NCBI GenBank assembly: GCA_002287035.1
Contig: NSKG01000005.1
Location: forward strand, 62,001 to 126,000
DNA from: Pseudomonas sp. WN033
Lineage (GTDB): Bacteria; Pseudomonadota; Gammaproteobacteria; Pseudomonadales; Pseudomonadaceae
Reading direction: 5' to 3'
DNA length: 64,000 bases
In this document: in pieces, positions 53,912 to 63,097 of the stretch
Layout: every line of letters begins with the position of its first letter
Position numbering within the stretch: position 1 is the first letter of the stretch
Translations under genes and position numbers: made by a program
The notes under the pieces: model-generated
The model's database searches: none
Seen by the model: only the letters and a program-made list of their open reading frames with translations
What the model was told of the DNA's origin: nothing

Positions 53912-55240
53912 TCAGCCGGCCTGTGTTCTCAAGCCTTCCAGCCGCTTGATCATGTAGCGTACGTGCAAATGCAGGCTGTACAGCTCATGGGCGTAGGAGA
54001 GCGGCACATCCACCCGGCTCAGCTCATCTTCCAGTTGATGCAATGCCTGGATCTCCCGCTCCAACTCACCGGCAATGGCTCCACTGTGCAGCAAGCGGTC
54101 AATCCGTCGCAATTGCTCATACCAGCGATACACCCGGGAACGGATACGCCATCGGTACAGCGGCCCCATGCTGCGCAGCAGCGGCAGCATGATGGCGATG
54201 AACGGAATCACCAGCACCACATAGCGGTCGACGATCGAAGCCACCCAGAACGGCAGGTAGCGCTGCAGAAACGGTACGCCCTGGCGATGATAGAAGTCCG
54301 CCTCGGGACTCAGCGTCAGCTCCAAAGGCTGGGCCGCCGGGAAGGCGCCAGGCTTGTCGAGCAGGTTGCCTTCGCGCAGCACCTCTCGGGCCGCCTCCAG
54401 TACCAGGGATGCCAGGGCCGGATGAAAGCGCTCATTGGCGACCAGCGTCGCCACCGGCGACAACAGGCTGACCGGCTCGGCCGGCACGTTGGCGCCAATA
54501 TCCAGCAACCCCTCAGGCAGTTGCAGGGTATCGAGAAATGGCAGGCGGGCGCTGAAGGCTTCAGTCTGGCGCAGGCTGACCAGTTCCAGCTCGGGATTGG
54601 CGACCATTTCGGCAATCAGCGCGTTGCTGGCCGGCAAAACGAAAAAGGCGGCATCCAGAGTCCCTTCGCGCAGAGCGTCGAGCGAAGCCCGGCCAGCGAG
54701 GGCCTGCCAGGCCCCGGCATTCAGCTCCAGCAACCGAGACTCATCGTCACGGGCCTGGAACAGGCTGCGCACCACGGCCCAGGTACCACTGCCTTCGCTG
54801 CCAACCGACACCCGCAGCGAGCGCAAGTCATCCAGGTGGGTGATTCCAAGCCCCTTGCGCTGAAATAGCCATAACGGCTCGTGATAAAGCGCTGCCAGCC
54901 CAACCAGGCGACGTTGCTCGGCCGAAGTGAGCAACAGGCTGGTACCGCTTTGCACCAAGGCAACAGAGACTGGCGAGTCCGGGTCAAGCAAGTGCTGCAG
55001 ATTGTCCAGCGATCCCCGGCTTGGGCGCAGTTCAAGCGTCAGACCCTGCTCGGCCAGACGCTCCTGCAGAGCCAGACCAAACTTATGGTAGCCACCGGTT
55101 TCACTGCCGGTACTCATCACCAGAACACGCGGTGGAGCCGGATCGAGATAGCGGATCAAAGCCCAGCCCAGCAACAGCCCAAGGGGGATGATCCAGAGAT
55201 TGGTACGAACGAAAAGCGCGGCCTGTTTCAGCACCTGCAT
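53912..55240 (-). CDS. TAXI-family (TRAP-type) solute-binding protein with membrane anchors
   Basis: A 442-residue protein from the ATG at 55240 (AGGGAG seven bases upstream). Residues 13-31 form an N-terminal anchor. The TAXI receptor domain spans about 38-310 (VLVMSTGSETGGYHKFG, then VALVQSGTSLL and GSEGSGTWAVVRSLF). A second membrane segment lies near 340-362 (YVVLVIPFIAIMLPLL), and a helical cytoplasmic tail of 80 residues ends the protein. No TRAP permease is nearby. The tail and the two anchors suggest a sensor or scaffold rather than a free receptor; this is inference. The ligand is unknown. Confidence 0.82.
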   Translation of the reverse strand: MQVLKQAALFVRTNLWIIPLGLLLGWALIRYLDPAPPRVLVMSTGSETGGYHKFGLALQERLAEQGLTLELRPSRGSLDNLQHLLDPDSPVSVALVQSGTSLLLTSAEQRRLVGLAALYHEPLWLFQRKGLGITHLDDLRSLRVSVGSEGSGTWAVVRSLFQARDDESRLLELNAGAWQALAGRASLDALREGTLDAAFFVLPASNALIAEMVANPELELVSLRQTEAFSARLPFLDTLQLPEGLLDIGANVPAEPVSLLSPVATLVANERFHPALASLVLEAAREVLREGNLLDKPGAFPAAQPLELTLSPEADFYHRQGVPFLQRYLPFWVASIVDRYVVLVIPFIAIMLPLLRSMGPLYRWRIRSRVYRWYEQLRRIDRLLHSGAIAGELEREIQALHQLEDELSRVDVPLSYAHELYSLHLHVRYMIKRLEGLRTQAG

Positions 55241-55474
55241 GCAACGACTCCCTATGCCTGCCCATCCCACAGTCTAAACGGCCCAGCAGCAAACGGCGAA
55301 CCGCAAAAACAGCCGCTTGGCGATTCGACTATCGGCAGGCTTGCAAGTAACTGCGGTTCTGGTATGGTCTTAATTGTCGGCGCCCTGCCGGTTTCACGTT
55401 CTTTCCTGTTTTTTCTTTATTTAATTTTTTGATTCTTTTCCATTTTCGTCCGTCAAGGAGTAGTGCCGTTCGCC

Positions 55475-55882
55475 ATGAACAAATCACCTGAGATCACCAT
55501 GACCCGTCTGGACATTCAGCGCCTCGATAAAGTGCTGGCCAGCCTGGACGCCCCAATCAACCTGCTCGAAGCCCTGGAAGGTGAGATTCTTCGCGCCAAG
55601 GTTGTCAGTCATGACCACGTTGCGGCGGATGTGGTGACCATGAATTCGACCGTGCGCTTTATTGATGAAGCCAGCGGCCGTGAATTCATTCTGACTCTGG
55701 TGTATCCGGAACAGGCCGGCAAACCCGGCAGTATTTCGGTACTGGCGCCGGTAGGCATCGCCCTGCTCGGGCTCAAGGTCGGCCAGAGCATTGACTGGCG
55801 CGGCCCCAGTGGCCGGCCACTGAAGCTGAAGATCATCGATATCCTTTACCAGCCCGAAGCCAACGGCGACTATCATCTGTAG
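55475..55882 (+). CDS. rnk: Nucleoside diphosphate kinase regulator Rnk (GreA-like C-terminal domain)
   Basis: A 135-residue protein with an N-terminal coiled-coil part (ITMTRLDIQRLDKVLASL) and a GreA/GreB-like C-terminal domain (VVTMNSTVRFIDEASGREF, VLAPVGIALLGLKVGQSIDW). It binds RNA polymerase in E. coli. The name comes from effects on nucleoside diphosphate kinase in Pseudomonas. I chose ATG 55475; an in-frame GTG at 55463 sits too close to AAGGAG to be the start, but the long distance from that site to 55475 is unusual. It is convergent with rmuC with 20 bases between the stops. Confidence 0.9.
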   Translation: MNKSPEITMTRLDIQRLDKVLASLDAPINLLEALEGEILRAKVVSHDHVAADVVTMNSTVRFIDEASGREFILTLVYPEQAGKPGSISVLAPVGIALLGLKVGQSIDWRGPSGRPLKLKIIDILYQPEANGDYHL

Positions 55883-55902
55883 CCGCTATTGCCGGGGGAG
55901 TC

Positions 55903-57468
55903 TCAAGACTCCTCCGGCGCCCCCAGCTCCAGGGTTGCATGCTCGGTCCACGTCTCTCCAAGCTCTGCTTTAACTGAAACGCCCAACTCTTTGAAATCAT
56001 TGACTTGTTTAACAAGATTTCCGCGCCCGGTAACGAGCTGCTCGCGGGCTTTCTTGTAAGCATCGGTCGCTCGTTCCAGGCCTTTTTCGACCCCGTCCAT
56101 GCTGACCAGGAAGGTCCGTAGCTTGTCATGAACCTTGGCCGCCCGTTCAGCCAATTCGGCGGTGTGCCGGTTCTGATCCTCGAAGCGCCAGAGCTGGCGA
56201 ACGATATTCAGGCTGGTCAGCAGCGTAGTCGGAGTCGCTACCAGCACGTTCTGCTCGATGGCTTTCTGGAACAGGCTTTCATCGGCCTTGAGTGCCTCAA
56301 CAAACGCCGACTCAATAGGCACGAACATGAACACCATTTCCGGCGCATTCAGACCCGGCAGATCGAAGTAGCTCTTGTCCGACAACTCGCGGATGCGTTG
56401 GCCCACCGCCTGCACGTGCTCAGCCAGGGCCACTGCCCGCTCCTGCTCGTCCTCGCTGTTGATATAGCGGGTGTAGGCATTGAGCGAGACCTTGGCGTCG
56501 ATGATCAGATGCTTGTCCTGGGGCAGGTAAACCAGCACGTCGGGGCGCATGCGCTTGCCTTCACTGGTATTGATGCTGACCTCACGCTGGAAGTCCTTGC
56601 CTGCACGCAGCCCTGAGCGCTCCAACACATTCTCCAGAATCAGCTCGCCCCAGTTGCCCTGGGTCTTCTTCTGCCCGCGCAGCGCGGTACTCAGGTCGTG
56701 GGCTTCCTGGGTGATCTGCCGGTTCAGCTCCTTGAGGTGTTGCAGCTCCTGAGCCAGTGCCGCCTGCTGCTGGGTATCCTTGTGGTGGATGTCTTCGACC
56801 TTGGCGCGGAACTGCTCGATCTGCTCGCGGAATGGCTTGAGCAGACTGTCGAGCGACTGCTGACTGTGCTGGGAAAAGGCCTGGCCCTTGGTCTCGAAAA
56901 TCTTGCCGGCCAACTGTTCAAACTCCAGCTTGAGCTGTTCGCGACTGTCCTTGAGCAGTTGCTGCTGCTCGACAAAATGGCGCTGGCGCTGTTCCAGGGT
57001 GGTCTGCAGGGTGGAGTGCTCGACCTTGAGCTGCTCATGCTCGTCCTGCAAAGCCTGATGGCGCTGCTGCATCGCCGTGCGCTCGGCACGCAGCTCCTCC
57101 AGTTGACGCTGCAGCTCCTGCCCCAGGGTCTGATTTCGCTGGGCCTCGACCTGGGCCGCCTGACGCTCACGCTCACTCAGTTCCAGCCGCCGCCCACCCT
57201 GCTCCAGTTGCTGCGTCAATTGCTCGCGGGATTCCTGCAGGTGTTCATTGCGGGTTTCCAGGGTGGCCAAGCGCGATTGCAACTGGTGGTTGTCCAGCAG
57301 CGCCTGTTGTGCCTGCTGGCGCTGCTGATCCAGTTGTCCTGTCAGCGCTGCGCAATCCTGTTCCAGCTTCCTGACTCGGCGCACCAGCAACACGGCGGTC
57401 AGGGCCCAGCCCAGCAACAAAGCCAGACAGATCGCGGCAAGCAGTACGGGGGTATCAGTGACGGGCAT
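55903..57468 (-). CDS. rmuC: DNA recombination protein RmuC
   Basis: A 521-residue protein from the ATG at 57468, preceded by AAGGAGAGCCTC. Residues 7-27 form one membrane anchor. A very long Gln/Glu/Leu-rich coiled coil covers about 30-240. The RmuC domain, with PD-(D/E)XK-like nuclease fold, spans about 250-460: TQGNWGELILENVLERSGL, then MRPDVLVYLPQDKHLIIDAKVSL, in which Asp and Glu-like/Lys residues match. RmuC limits inversions at short repeats. The longer frame to 57591 has no start signal. It is convergent with rnk. Confidence 0.94.
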   Translation of the reverse strand: MPVTDTPVLLAAICLALLLGWALTAVLLVRRVRKLEQDCAALTGQLDQQRQQAQQALLDNHQLQSRLATLETRNEHLQESREQLTQQLEQGGRRLELSERERQAAQVEAQRNQTLGQELQRQLEELRAERTAMQQRHQALQDEHEQLKVEHSTLQTTLEQRQRHFVEQQQLLKDSREQLKLEFEQLAGKIFETKGQAFSQHSQQSLDSLLKPFREQIEQFRAKVEDIHHKDTQQQAALAQELQHLKELNRQITQEAHDLSTALRGQKKTQGNWGELILENVLERSGLRAGKDFQREVSINTSEGKRMRPDVLVYLPQDKHLIIDAKVSLNAYTRYINSEDEQERAVALAEHVQAVGQRIRELSDKSYFDLPGLNAPEMVFMFVPIESAFVEALKADESLFQKAIEQNVLVATPTTLLTSLNIVRQLWRFEDQNRHTAELAERAAKVHDKLRTFLVSMDGVEKGLERATDAYKKAREQLVTGRGNLVKQVNDFKELGVSVKAELGETWTEHATLELGAPEES

Positions 57469-57550
57469 GAGGCTCTCCTTGAATCTGCCGGTATTATCCC
57501 TGCCCGGACAGGGGTTTGTCAGCGCCACCACCGGGATTGACGGCAAAAAC

Positions 57551-57578
57551 GCGAAGAGCCCCTCACGGAGCTCTTCGC
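57551..57578 (-). terminator. Terminator of the nrdJ operon
   Basis: On minus: GCGAAGAGC (57578 downward), a loop region, GCTCTTCGC (ending 57551), followed by GTTTTTG. It lies 30 bases after the nrdJb stop. Confidence 0.85.
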
Positions 57579-57608
57579 CAAACTGCCTCACACGGTTTGA
57601 TTACACGG

Positions 57609-58304
57609 TTAACCGCACTTGCTATCACCACAGTTCAGACAAGTCATACAGCCATCCATCTGGACCACGGCCTGGGTATGGCACTTGCCGCACATCTGCG
57701 CACCCGGCGGATAGGACTCGGTACTGTCATCACAGTCGGCAGCGGTCTGGTCCTGGGGCTTGAGGCCGACGTACTCGGCACGCTTTTGCTCCAGATAGGC
57801 TTTCTGGTGCTCGTCGACCTCATCCTTGATCAGGCCGATTTTCTTCAGGTGCTGCTCAATGACGTCGCCAATTTCGGCGACCAGCGAGGGCATCCAGCGT
57901 CCGCCACGCTTCATGTAGCCGCCCTTGGGATCGAACACGCTATGCAGTTCTTCAACCAGGAAGGTGCAGTCGCCGCCTTTGCGGAACACGGCGGAGATAA
58001 TCAGGGTCAGCGCCGAGATCCACTGGTAGTGCTCCATGTTCTTGGAGTTGATGAAGATCTCGAAGGGCCGACGCAGCTCATGATCACTTCCCGGGTTGAG
58101 CACCACATCGTTGATGGTCACGTACAAAGCGTGCTCAGAGACCGGAGTCTTGATCTTGTAGGTGCTGCCCTCCAGGTGCTGAGGGCGTTTGAGCTTCTCG
58201 TGCATCTCTTCAATGGCCGGGCTGTTGACCTCCGGCACCTTGACCTGCTCGTCGGGTTTAACGACAGCATAGTCGACAATTTTGCTGCTGATCTTCAATG
58301 CCAT
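57609..58304 (-). CDS. nrdJb: Class II ribonucleotide reductase, C-terminal subunit NrdJb
   Basis: A 231-residue protein that supplies the C-terminal part of the split class II reductase. It has a TSCPD-type domain (about residues 60-150, including FRKGGDCTFLVEELHSVFDPKGG). The C-terminal cysteine cluster is CGKCHTQ...CMTCLNCGDSKC (about residues 206-230), which provides the redox-active pair that re-reduces the catalytic site. The ATG at 58304 has GAGG ten bases upstream; the longer frame to 58343 is not supported. P. aeruginosa encodes the same split enzyme as nrdJa and nrdJb, in the same order. Confidence 0.9.
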   Translation of the reverse strand: MALKISSKIVDYAVVKPDEQVKVPEVNSPAIEEMHEKLKRPQHLEGSTYKIKTPVSEHALYVTINDVVLNPGSDHELRRPFEIFINSKNMEHYQWISALTLIISAVFRKGGDCTFLVEELHSVFDPKGGYMKRGGRWMPSLVAEIGDVIEQHLKKIGLIKDEVDEHQKAYLEQKRAEYVGLKPQDQTAADCDDSTESYPPGAQMCGKCHTQAVVQMDGCMTCLNCGDSKCG

Positions 58305-58369
58305 GATTTTCGGTCCTCGCCCCGCGCTGGCGGGGCTTTTCAATCTGAAAATGTACGATTCTGACGGCT

Positions 58370-60523
58370 TCAGAACTTGCCGTAATAGCCTTCTTTCAGG
58401 GCGTCATAGAGGTTGGCGGCGCTGTGCAGTTCACCGTCGTACTCGATCTCTTCGTTACCCTTGACCTCAACCTCACTGCCATCTTCAAGCTTGAAGCGGT
58501 AGGTGGTATTGGCCAGATCCTGCTCCTTGACCAGCACGCCCTGGAACGCCTCGGGATTGAAGCGGAAGGTGGTGCAACCCTTCAGGCCTTTGTGGAAGGC
58601 ATACAGGTAAATGTCCTTGAAGTCCTCGTAGGGGTAGTCGGTCGGCACGTTGGCGGTCTTGGAGATCGAGGAATCGATCCACTTCTGCGCGGCAGCCTGA
58701 ACATCGACATGCTGCATCGGCGTCACGTCATCAGCAGCAATGAAGTAATCCGGCAGGTTGCGCTTGTCGGCTTCCATGCTCGGCAAGGCCTGCGGGTCGA
58801 TGAAGTGACGATAGGCCAGCAGCTCGAAGCTGAACACGTCGACCTTTTCCTTGGACTTCTTGCCTTCGCGAATCACGTTGCGGAAATAGTGATGGGCAAA
58901 GCTCGGCTCGATGCCGTTAGAGGCATTGTTGGCCAATGACAGCGAGATGGTGCCGGTAGGTGCAATCGAGCTGTGGTGGGTGAAGCGCGAGCCTTTTTTG
59001 GCCAGTGCCTCGACCAGTTTCTTGTCCTCACCCGCTACCTGCTGCATGTAGCGGCTGTATTTGGCCCAGAGCACCTTGCCCTTGAGCTTGTCGCCAGCCT
59101 TGATGCCGTCCTTGCGCATTTCCGGGCGCTTGGCCAGCATGGCCTCGGTTACCACGAACTCCTCGTCCATGATCGGCGCCGGGCCTTTCTCCTCGGCCAG
59201 TTGCAGGCCAGTGCGCCAGCCTTGCATGGCCATCTCGCGCGAGACCTCCTCGGTGAACTGGAGAGATTCAGGCGAGCCGTATTTCATCCGCAACATGGTC
59301 ATGGTCGAGCCCAGGCCCAAAAAGCCCATGCCGTGCCGACGCTTGCGGAAAATCTCGCCCCGCTGCTGCTCTAGTGGCAGGCCGTTGATCTCGACCACGT
59401 TGTCGAGCATGCGGGTGAAGATATCGACCACCCGACGATACTCGTCCCAGTCGAAGCGCGCCTTGTCGGTAAAGGGTTCACGCACGAACAGGGTCAGGTT
59501 GATCGAGCCCAGCAGGCAGGCGCCATAGGGCGGCAGCGGCTGCTCACCACAGGGGTTGGTGGCGCGAATTTCTTCGCAGAACCAGTTGTTGTTCATCTGG
59601 TTAACCCGATCGATCAGGATGAAACCCGGCTCGGCGAAGTCATAGGTGCTGGCCATGATCATGTCCCACACCCGGCGCGCCTTCATGGTGCGGAAGATGC
59701 GGCAGGCCACCAGCCCGTCATCACGGGTGATGTAACGTTCATTGCTCGGCCACTCGCGCCAGATCACCTGTTCAGAATCGTTCAGATCAACCCGGTCGGC
59801 CTCGGCTTCGGCCTGATTCAGCGGAAAGGCCAGCTTCCAATCGGCATCGGCCTCGACAGCCTGCATGAATTCTTCGGTGATCAGCAGCGACAGGTTGAAC
59901 TGACGCAACCGACCGTTCTCGCGCTTGGCGCGAATGAAATCCAGCACATCGGGATGACCAACATCGAAGGTCGCCATCTGGGCACCGCGCCGGCCACCAG
60001 CCGAAGACACGGTGAAGCACATCTTGTCGTAGATATCCATGAACGACAGCGGGCCCGAAGTGTAGGCCCCCGCGCCGGAGACATAGGCACCCTTGGGCCG
60101 CAGGGTGGAGAATTCATAGCCAATGCCGCAGCCGGCCTTGAGGGTCAGGCCTGCCTCATGCAGTTTCGAGAGAATGTCGTCCATCGAGTCGCCGATGGTC
60201 GCCGATACCGTGCAGTTGATGGTCGAGGTTGCCGGCTTGTGCTCGAGTGCACCGGCATTGGAAGTAATCCGCCCAGCCGGAATCGCGCCATGGCGCAAAG
60301 CCCAGAGGAATTTCTCGTACCACTCTTCACGCACTTCGGGAGCTTCGACTTCGGCCAGGGCGCGAGCCACACGCTGGTAGCTTTCATCGACGGTTTTGTC
60401 GATGGCGGCCCCATCCTTGGTCTTGAGTCGGTATTTGGTATCCCAGATGTCTTCTGAAGCCGGCTGCATGGGAATGCTGTTAACCACATTATGCAGACGT
60501 TGCACCTTGGCTGTTTGACTCAT
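58370..60523 (-). CDS. nrdJa: Adenosylcobalamin-dependent ribonucleotide reductase, large part NrdJa
   Basis: A 717-residue class II reductase that reduces ribonucleotides using vitamin B12, with or without oxygen. NCTVSATIGDSMDDILSKL (near 103), NPCGEQPLPPYGACLLGSIN (near 345; the first Cys is at the radical site) and APTGTISLSLANNASNGIEPSF (near 540) are family signatures. AGGAGA lies before tandem ATG codons at 60526 and 60523; spacing favours the second. It is followed by nrdJb after 65 bases. No cobalamin riboswitch is seen upstream. Two NrdR-like boxes lie about 90 bases upstream. Confidence 0.95.
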   Translation of the reverse strand: MSQTAKVQRLHNVVNSIPMQPASEDIWDTKYRLKTKDGAAIDKTVDESYQRVARALAEVEAPEVREEWYEKFLWALRHGAIPAGRITSNAGALEHKPATSTINCTVSATIGDSMDDILSKLHEAGLTLKAGCGIGYEFSTLRPKGAYVSGAGAYTSGPLSFMDIYDKMCFTVSSAGGRRGAQMATFDVGHPDVLDFIRAKRENGRLRQFNLSLLITEEFMQAVEADADWKLAFPLNQAEAEADRVDLNDSEQVIWREWPSNERYITRDDGLVACRIFRTMKARRVWDMIMASTYDFAEPGFILIDRVNQMNNNWFCEEIRATNPCGEQPLPPYGACLLGSINLTLFVREPFTDKARFDWDEYRRVVDIFTRMLDNVVEINGLPLEQQRGEIFRKRRHGMGFLGLGSTMTMLRMKYGSPESLQFTEEVSREMAMQGWRTGLQLAEEKGPAPIMDEEFVVTEAMLAKRPEMRKDGIKAGDKLKGKVLWAKYSRYMQQVAGEDKKLVEALAKKGSRFTHHSSIAPTGTISLSLANNASNGIEPSFAHHYFRNVIREGKKSKEKVDVFSFELLAYRHFIDPQALPSMEADKRNLPDYFIAADDVTPMQHVDVQAAAQKWIDSSISKTANVPTDYPYEDFKDIYLYAFHKGLKGCTTFRFNPEAFQGVLVKEQDLANTTYRFKLEDGSEVEVKGNEEIEYDGELHSAANLYDALKEGYYGKF

Positions 60524-60608
60524 CATATTCTCCTGAAAGGTCCACTGCATCGCCGCTGAAAGCGTCTGTCGCGGGCTTTTGGCCCACGCCCAGCACATCA
60601 GGACAAAA

Positions 60609-60657
60609 ACACTATGTATTGTGCATTGGAGGAAATGCTAGACCTAGATATGGTGAA
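60609..60657 (-). promoter_or_regulatory. Probable tandem NrdR boxes upstream of nrdJa
   Basis: On plus the boxes are ACACTATGTATTGTGC (60609-60624) and ACCTAGATATGGTGAA (60642-60657). Both match the 16-base NrdR palindrome (ACAC-WATATW-GTGT type), the first very closely. They start 33 bases apart, three helical turns. NrdR represses reductase genes when dATP is high. -10-like sequence can also be read here, which agrees with repressor overlap of the promoter. Confidence 0.7.
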
Positions 60658-60770
60658 TATCAACTGCAAAAAATTTTGATTTCTTGCCCTGACGGGCTTG
60701 ACTTGGAAAACACTTAGAGGAATGGCCGACCGGCCCTGACGGCCAGCCCGCAGTTGTCGCGGGATGACCT

Positions 60771-61361
60771 TCAGCGCGCCTCGGCGCCACCGTCCATCGG
60801 AAAAAACTGACCGTTGCTCCAAACTCCCAGAGCACTGTGCCCGTTCTGCTCATGAGCTACTGCCAGATCAACCAACTGATAGAACACGTTGCGATGAATC
60901 AGCGCCTGCAGATTGGCGCGCACCAGTACATAGGGAGCAGGTTCGCCACTATCAGGATCACACTTGAGGGTTATCGGATGCTCAGCGCCGGCTTCGAACT
61001 CATCACCCAGGCTGGTAGTAAAACGCAAGCGTTGCAACTGTCCTTCGCCCTCGACATTCAGGTTGGTCGCGACGAAAGGCGCGTCATCGACCTGAATGGC
61101 CCAGCGTTCGACCGGTGTAACCAGATAGTAGCGGCCGTCATCATCCAGCCGCAGAATGCCGGAGAACAACTGCGCCAGCGCCTTGCGCTCAATCGGCCCA
61201 CCCTGATAGTACCAGGTGCCATCGCGGGTGATTCGCATGTCCAGTTCGCCGGATAGCGGCGGATTCCAGAGGTGAACCGGAGCCGGCTCACGTCGGTGCA
61301 GACTACCCGTCTGGGGAATGCTGTCGAGCAGCGATTGCGGAGGGGGTGGGCGATTATCCAT
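60771..61361 (-). CDS. DUF1285-domain protein
   Basis: A 196-residue cytoplasmic protein. The domain opens DGTWYYQGGPIERKALAQLF (about residues 47-66), then LRLDDDGRYYLVTPVERW and VFYQLVDLAV near residue 165. Structures of the family show two beta-rich halves, but its role is not known. CAGGAGAGACTC lies before the ATG at 61361, and the gene starts 12 bases after the DUF4823 stop. The three genes from 62883 down to 60771 are on minus with small gaps, so they form an operon. Confidence 0.86.
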   Translation of the reverse strand: MDNRPPPPQSLLDSIPQTGSLHRREPAPVHLWNPPLSGELDMRITRDGTWYYQGGPIERKALAQLFSGILRLDDDGRYYLVTPVERWAIQVDDAPFVATNLNVEGEGQLQRLRFTTSLGDEFEAGAEHPITLKCDPDSGEPAPYVLVRANLQALIHRNVFYQLVDLAVAHEQNGHSALGVWSNGQFFPMDGGAEAR

Positions 61362-61373
61362 GAGTCTCTCCTG

Positions 61374-61970
61374 TCAACGACCGAGCAGACGCCGGGTATA
61401 GTCCTCAAGCGGCCGCCGCAACAGGTCTTCGGGCTTGGCCTTGTAAAACTGCAGGAAGCCGCCGCGCGCCTGAATGACCGCATAGTCGACCATGTAGCGG
61501 TTACCGGTTTCCATCAGAATCAACTGTAACACCGCGCGGTCACGCCCGACATCAGCCAGTTCACCCGACTCCTCCCACTCCTCGCGGGTACTAACGCCGT
61601 CTTCGGCGCGGGCAAAGCGGGTGTACAGCAGGTAATCAGCCCGATGATTGATCGCCTGCTCCAGCGCCTGCTCCAGCCCAAGTGGCTGCTCGGCGCGCCG
61701 TACCAGCGGGAAAACCTGCACGGCAGCGGCAAAGGTCTCTTCGGCCACCACATTGGGCCGCGCATAGGGATGACCTACCGGGACAAAATGCCCTTGGGCA
61801 ATGAACAGCTGCGAGTCTGATTGCAACGTCCAGGTTGCGCTGCGGGTCAGCGTGTAATGATCCATCAGCCCGGCATCGCCCAGATAATAGCGAGCGCTCT
61901 GCTGCATATCCGACGGTTTCATACAGCCAGCCAGCACCAGCACTACCGCCACAAGCCATCCCAACCGCAT
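61374..61970 (-). CDS. DUF4823 lipoprotein
   Basis: A 198-residue lipoprotein from the ATG at 61970 (GGAGAGAGTT upstream). The lipobox is VLAGC with Cys16. The mature part has FVPVGHPYARPNVVAEETFAAA (written as residues 62-83) and ARGGFLQFYKAKPEDLLRRP, matching the DUF4823 family of unknown function. Met after the Cys gives no Asp retention signal, so it probably goes to the outer membrane. The longer frame to 61997 has no site. Confidence 0.85.
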   Translation of the reverse strand: MRLGWLVAVVLVLAGCMKPSDMQQSARYYLGDAGLMDHYTLTRSATWTLQSDSQLFIAQGHFVPVGHPYARPNVVAEETFAAAVQVFPLVRRAEQPLGLEQALEQAINHRADYLLYTRFARAEDGVSTREEWEESGELADVGRDRAVLQLILMETGNRYMVDYAVIQARGGFLQFYKAKPEDLLRRPLEDYTRRLLGR

Positions 61971-61986
61971 AACTCTCTCCTTGACG

Positions 61987-62883
61987 CTACAGCCCACGCA
62001 TCCACTCAGGGCGCAACTTCACCCGCTCCGGCTGCTCCAGGGCAGTGCGCACCTGCTCAAGCATACGCCCCTTGTCAGCTCCAAGCACACCCTTGAGCAC
62101 CAGGTAATTGGAAGCATGGTCACTGCGAAACACCGTGCTGTCCAGCTCCAGAGTCTGCAGGAAGGTCAGCATCTCGCGGAACAGTCCCTGCTGATCGAGC
62201 GGTTGGAAGTCGGCATAGCGCTCCTTGAAGCGCTCCATACCCTGGGGGAAGCTGACCACCAGAGTGGACAGGTATTCAGGCTGGGTTTCATTCATCAGTT
62301 CGGCCGAGTGCCGAGCGTGCTGGTCACTCAGGCTTTGCCCACCCAGACCGTTGAGGATCATCACCGAACGCTGAATACCGGCATCGCCAGCCTTGATCAG
62401 CGCCTCACTGGTAGAAGCCCGGGTTTCGCCTTTGTTGACTCGCTCCAGCACCTGATCATCGCCGGACTCGGCCCCGACATACAGCATCGCCAACCCTGCT
62501 TCGCGCAGCTCGCTCAGCTCAGCCACAGACTTGCGCTTGAGGTTGCGCGGCAAGCAGTAGGAAGTTACCCGGTTGACCTCGGGCATATGCTGGCGGATCG
62601 CTTCAAGGATGCGCAACAGGCGATGGGTAGGCAGCACCATGGCGTCGCCATCGGCCAGAAATACCCGCTGCACCAGCAACTGTTCACCACAGCGCTGAAT
62701 TTCCTCCAGCACCTCGGCCTCATCACGAGCCCGAAATTTCTTCTGCGGCGCGGTGTACATTTCGCAGAACGTACATTTGTTCCAGGAACAGCCGTTGGTG
62801 ACCGGCAGAATCAGTGAGTGGGCTTCGCTGGGAGGTCTGAATACCGGTTCGATATAGCTGACGGGAAACGGCTGTGCGGCCAT
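61987..62883 (-). CDS. Radical SAM domain protein
   Basis: A 298-residue protein with the cluster motif CSWNKCTFC (about residues 32-40), the glycine-rich DGDAMVLPTHRLLRIL segment, YVGAESGDDQVLERVNKG (about 137-154) and a C-terminal region of around 90 residues. The pattern resembles B12-independent radical SAM proteins of the Elp3/MiaB/NifB-type superfamily (COG1032-like). Substrate is unknown. CAGGAGTACTCC precedes the ATG at 62883. It is the first gene of the operon with DUF4823 and DUF1285 genes. Confidence 0.85.
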   Translation of the reverse strand: MAAQPFPVSYIEPVFRPPSEAHSLILPVTNGCSWNKCTFCEMYTAPQKKFRARDEAEVLEEIQRCGEQLLVQRVFLADGDAMVLPTHRLLRILEAIRQHMPEVNRVTSYCLPRNLKRKSVAELSELREAGLAMLYVGAESGDDQVLERVNKGETRASTSEALIKAGDAGIQRSVMILNGLGGQSLSDQHARHSAELMNETQPEYLSTLVVSFPQGMERFKERYADFQPLDQQGLFREMLTFLQTLELDSTVFRSDHASNYLVLKGVLGADKGRMLEQVRTALEQPERVKLRPEWMRGL

Positions 62884-63097
62884 GGAGTACTCCTGAAAAC
62901 AACGCCTGAGTCCAGAGCGGCTCGGATTCGAACGCGCCAGTCTAAACGATGTAGCAGCAAAATGGGATCACCCATCTCCGGGTCTGACAGCGCCATGTGA
63001 AGCAATTAGCATTTATGCCTCGCAAGCCTTCCAAACAAAGATAAAGACTCAGGAAGCGCGATTCACTACAACCGTATGCGCATGGGGAACCAGAATA

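Noticed and set aside
60527-60770. Cobalamin riboswitch upstream of nrdJa
   Set aside because: I found no B12-box-like sequence; NrdR-like boxes explain the region better.
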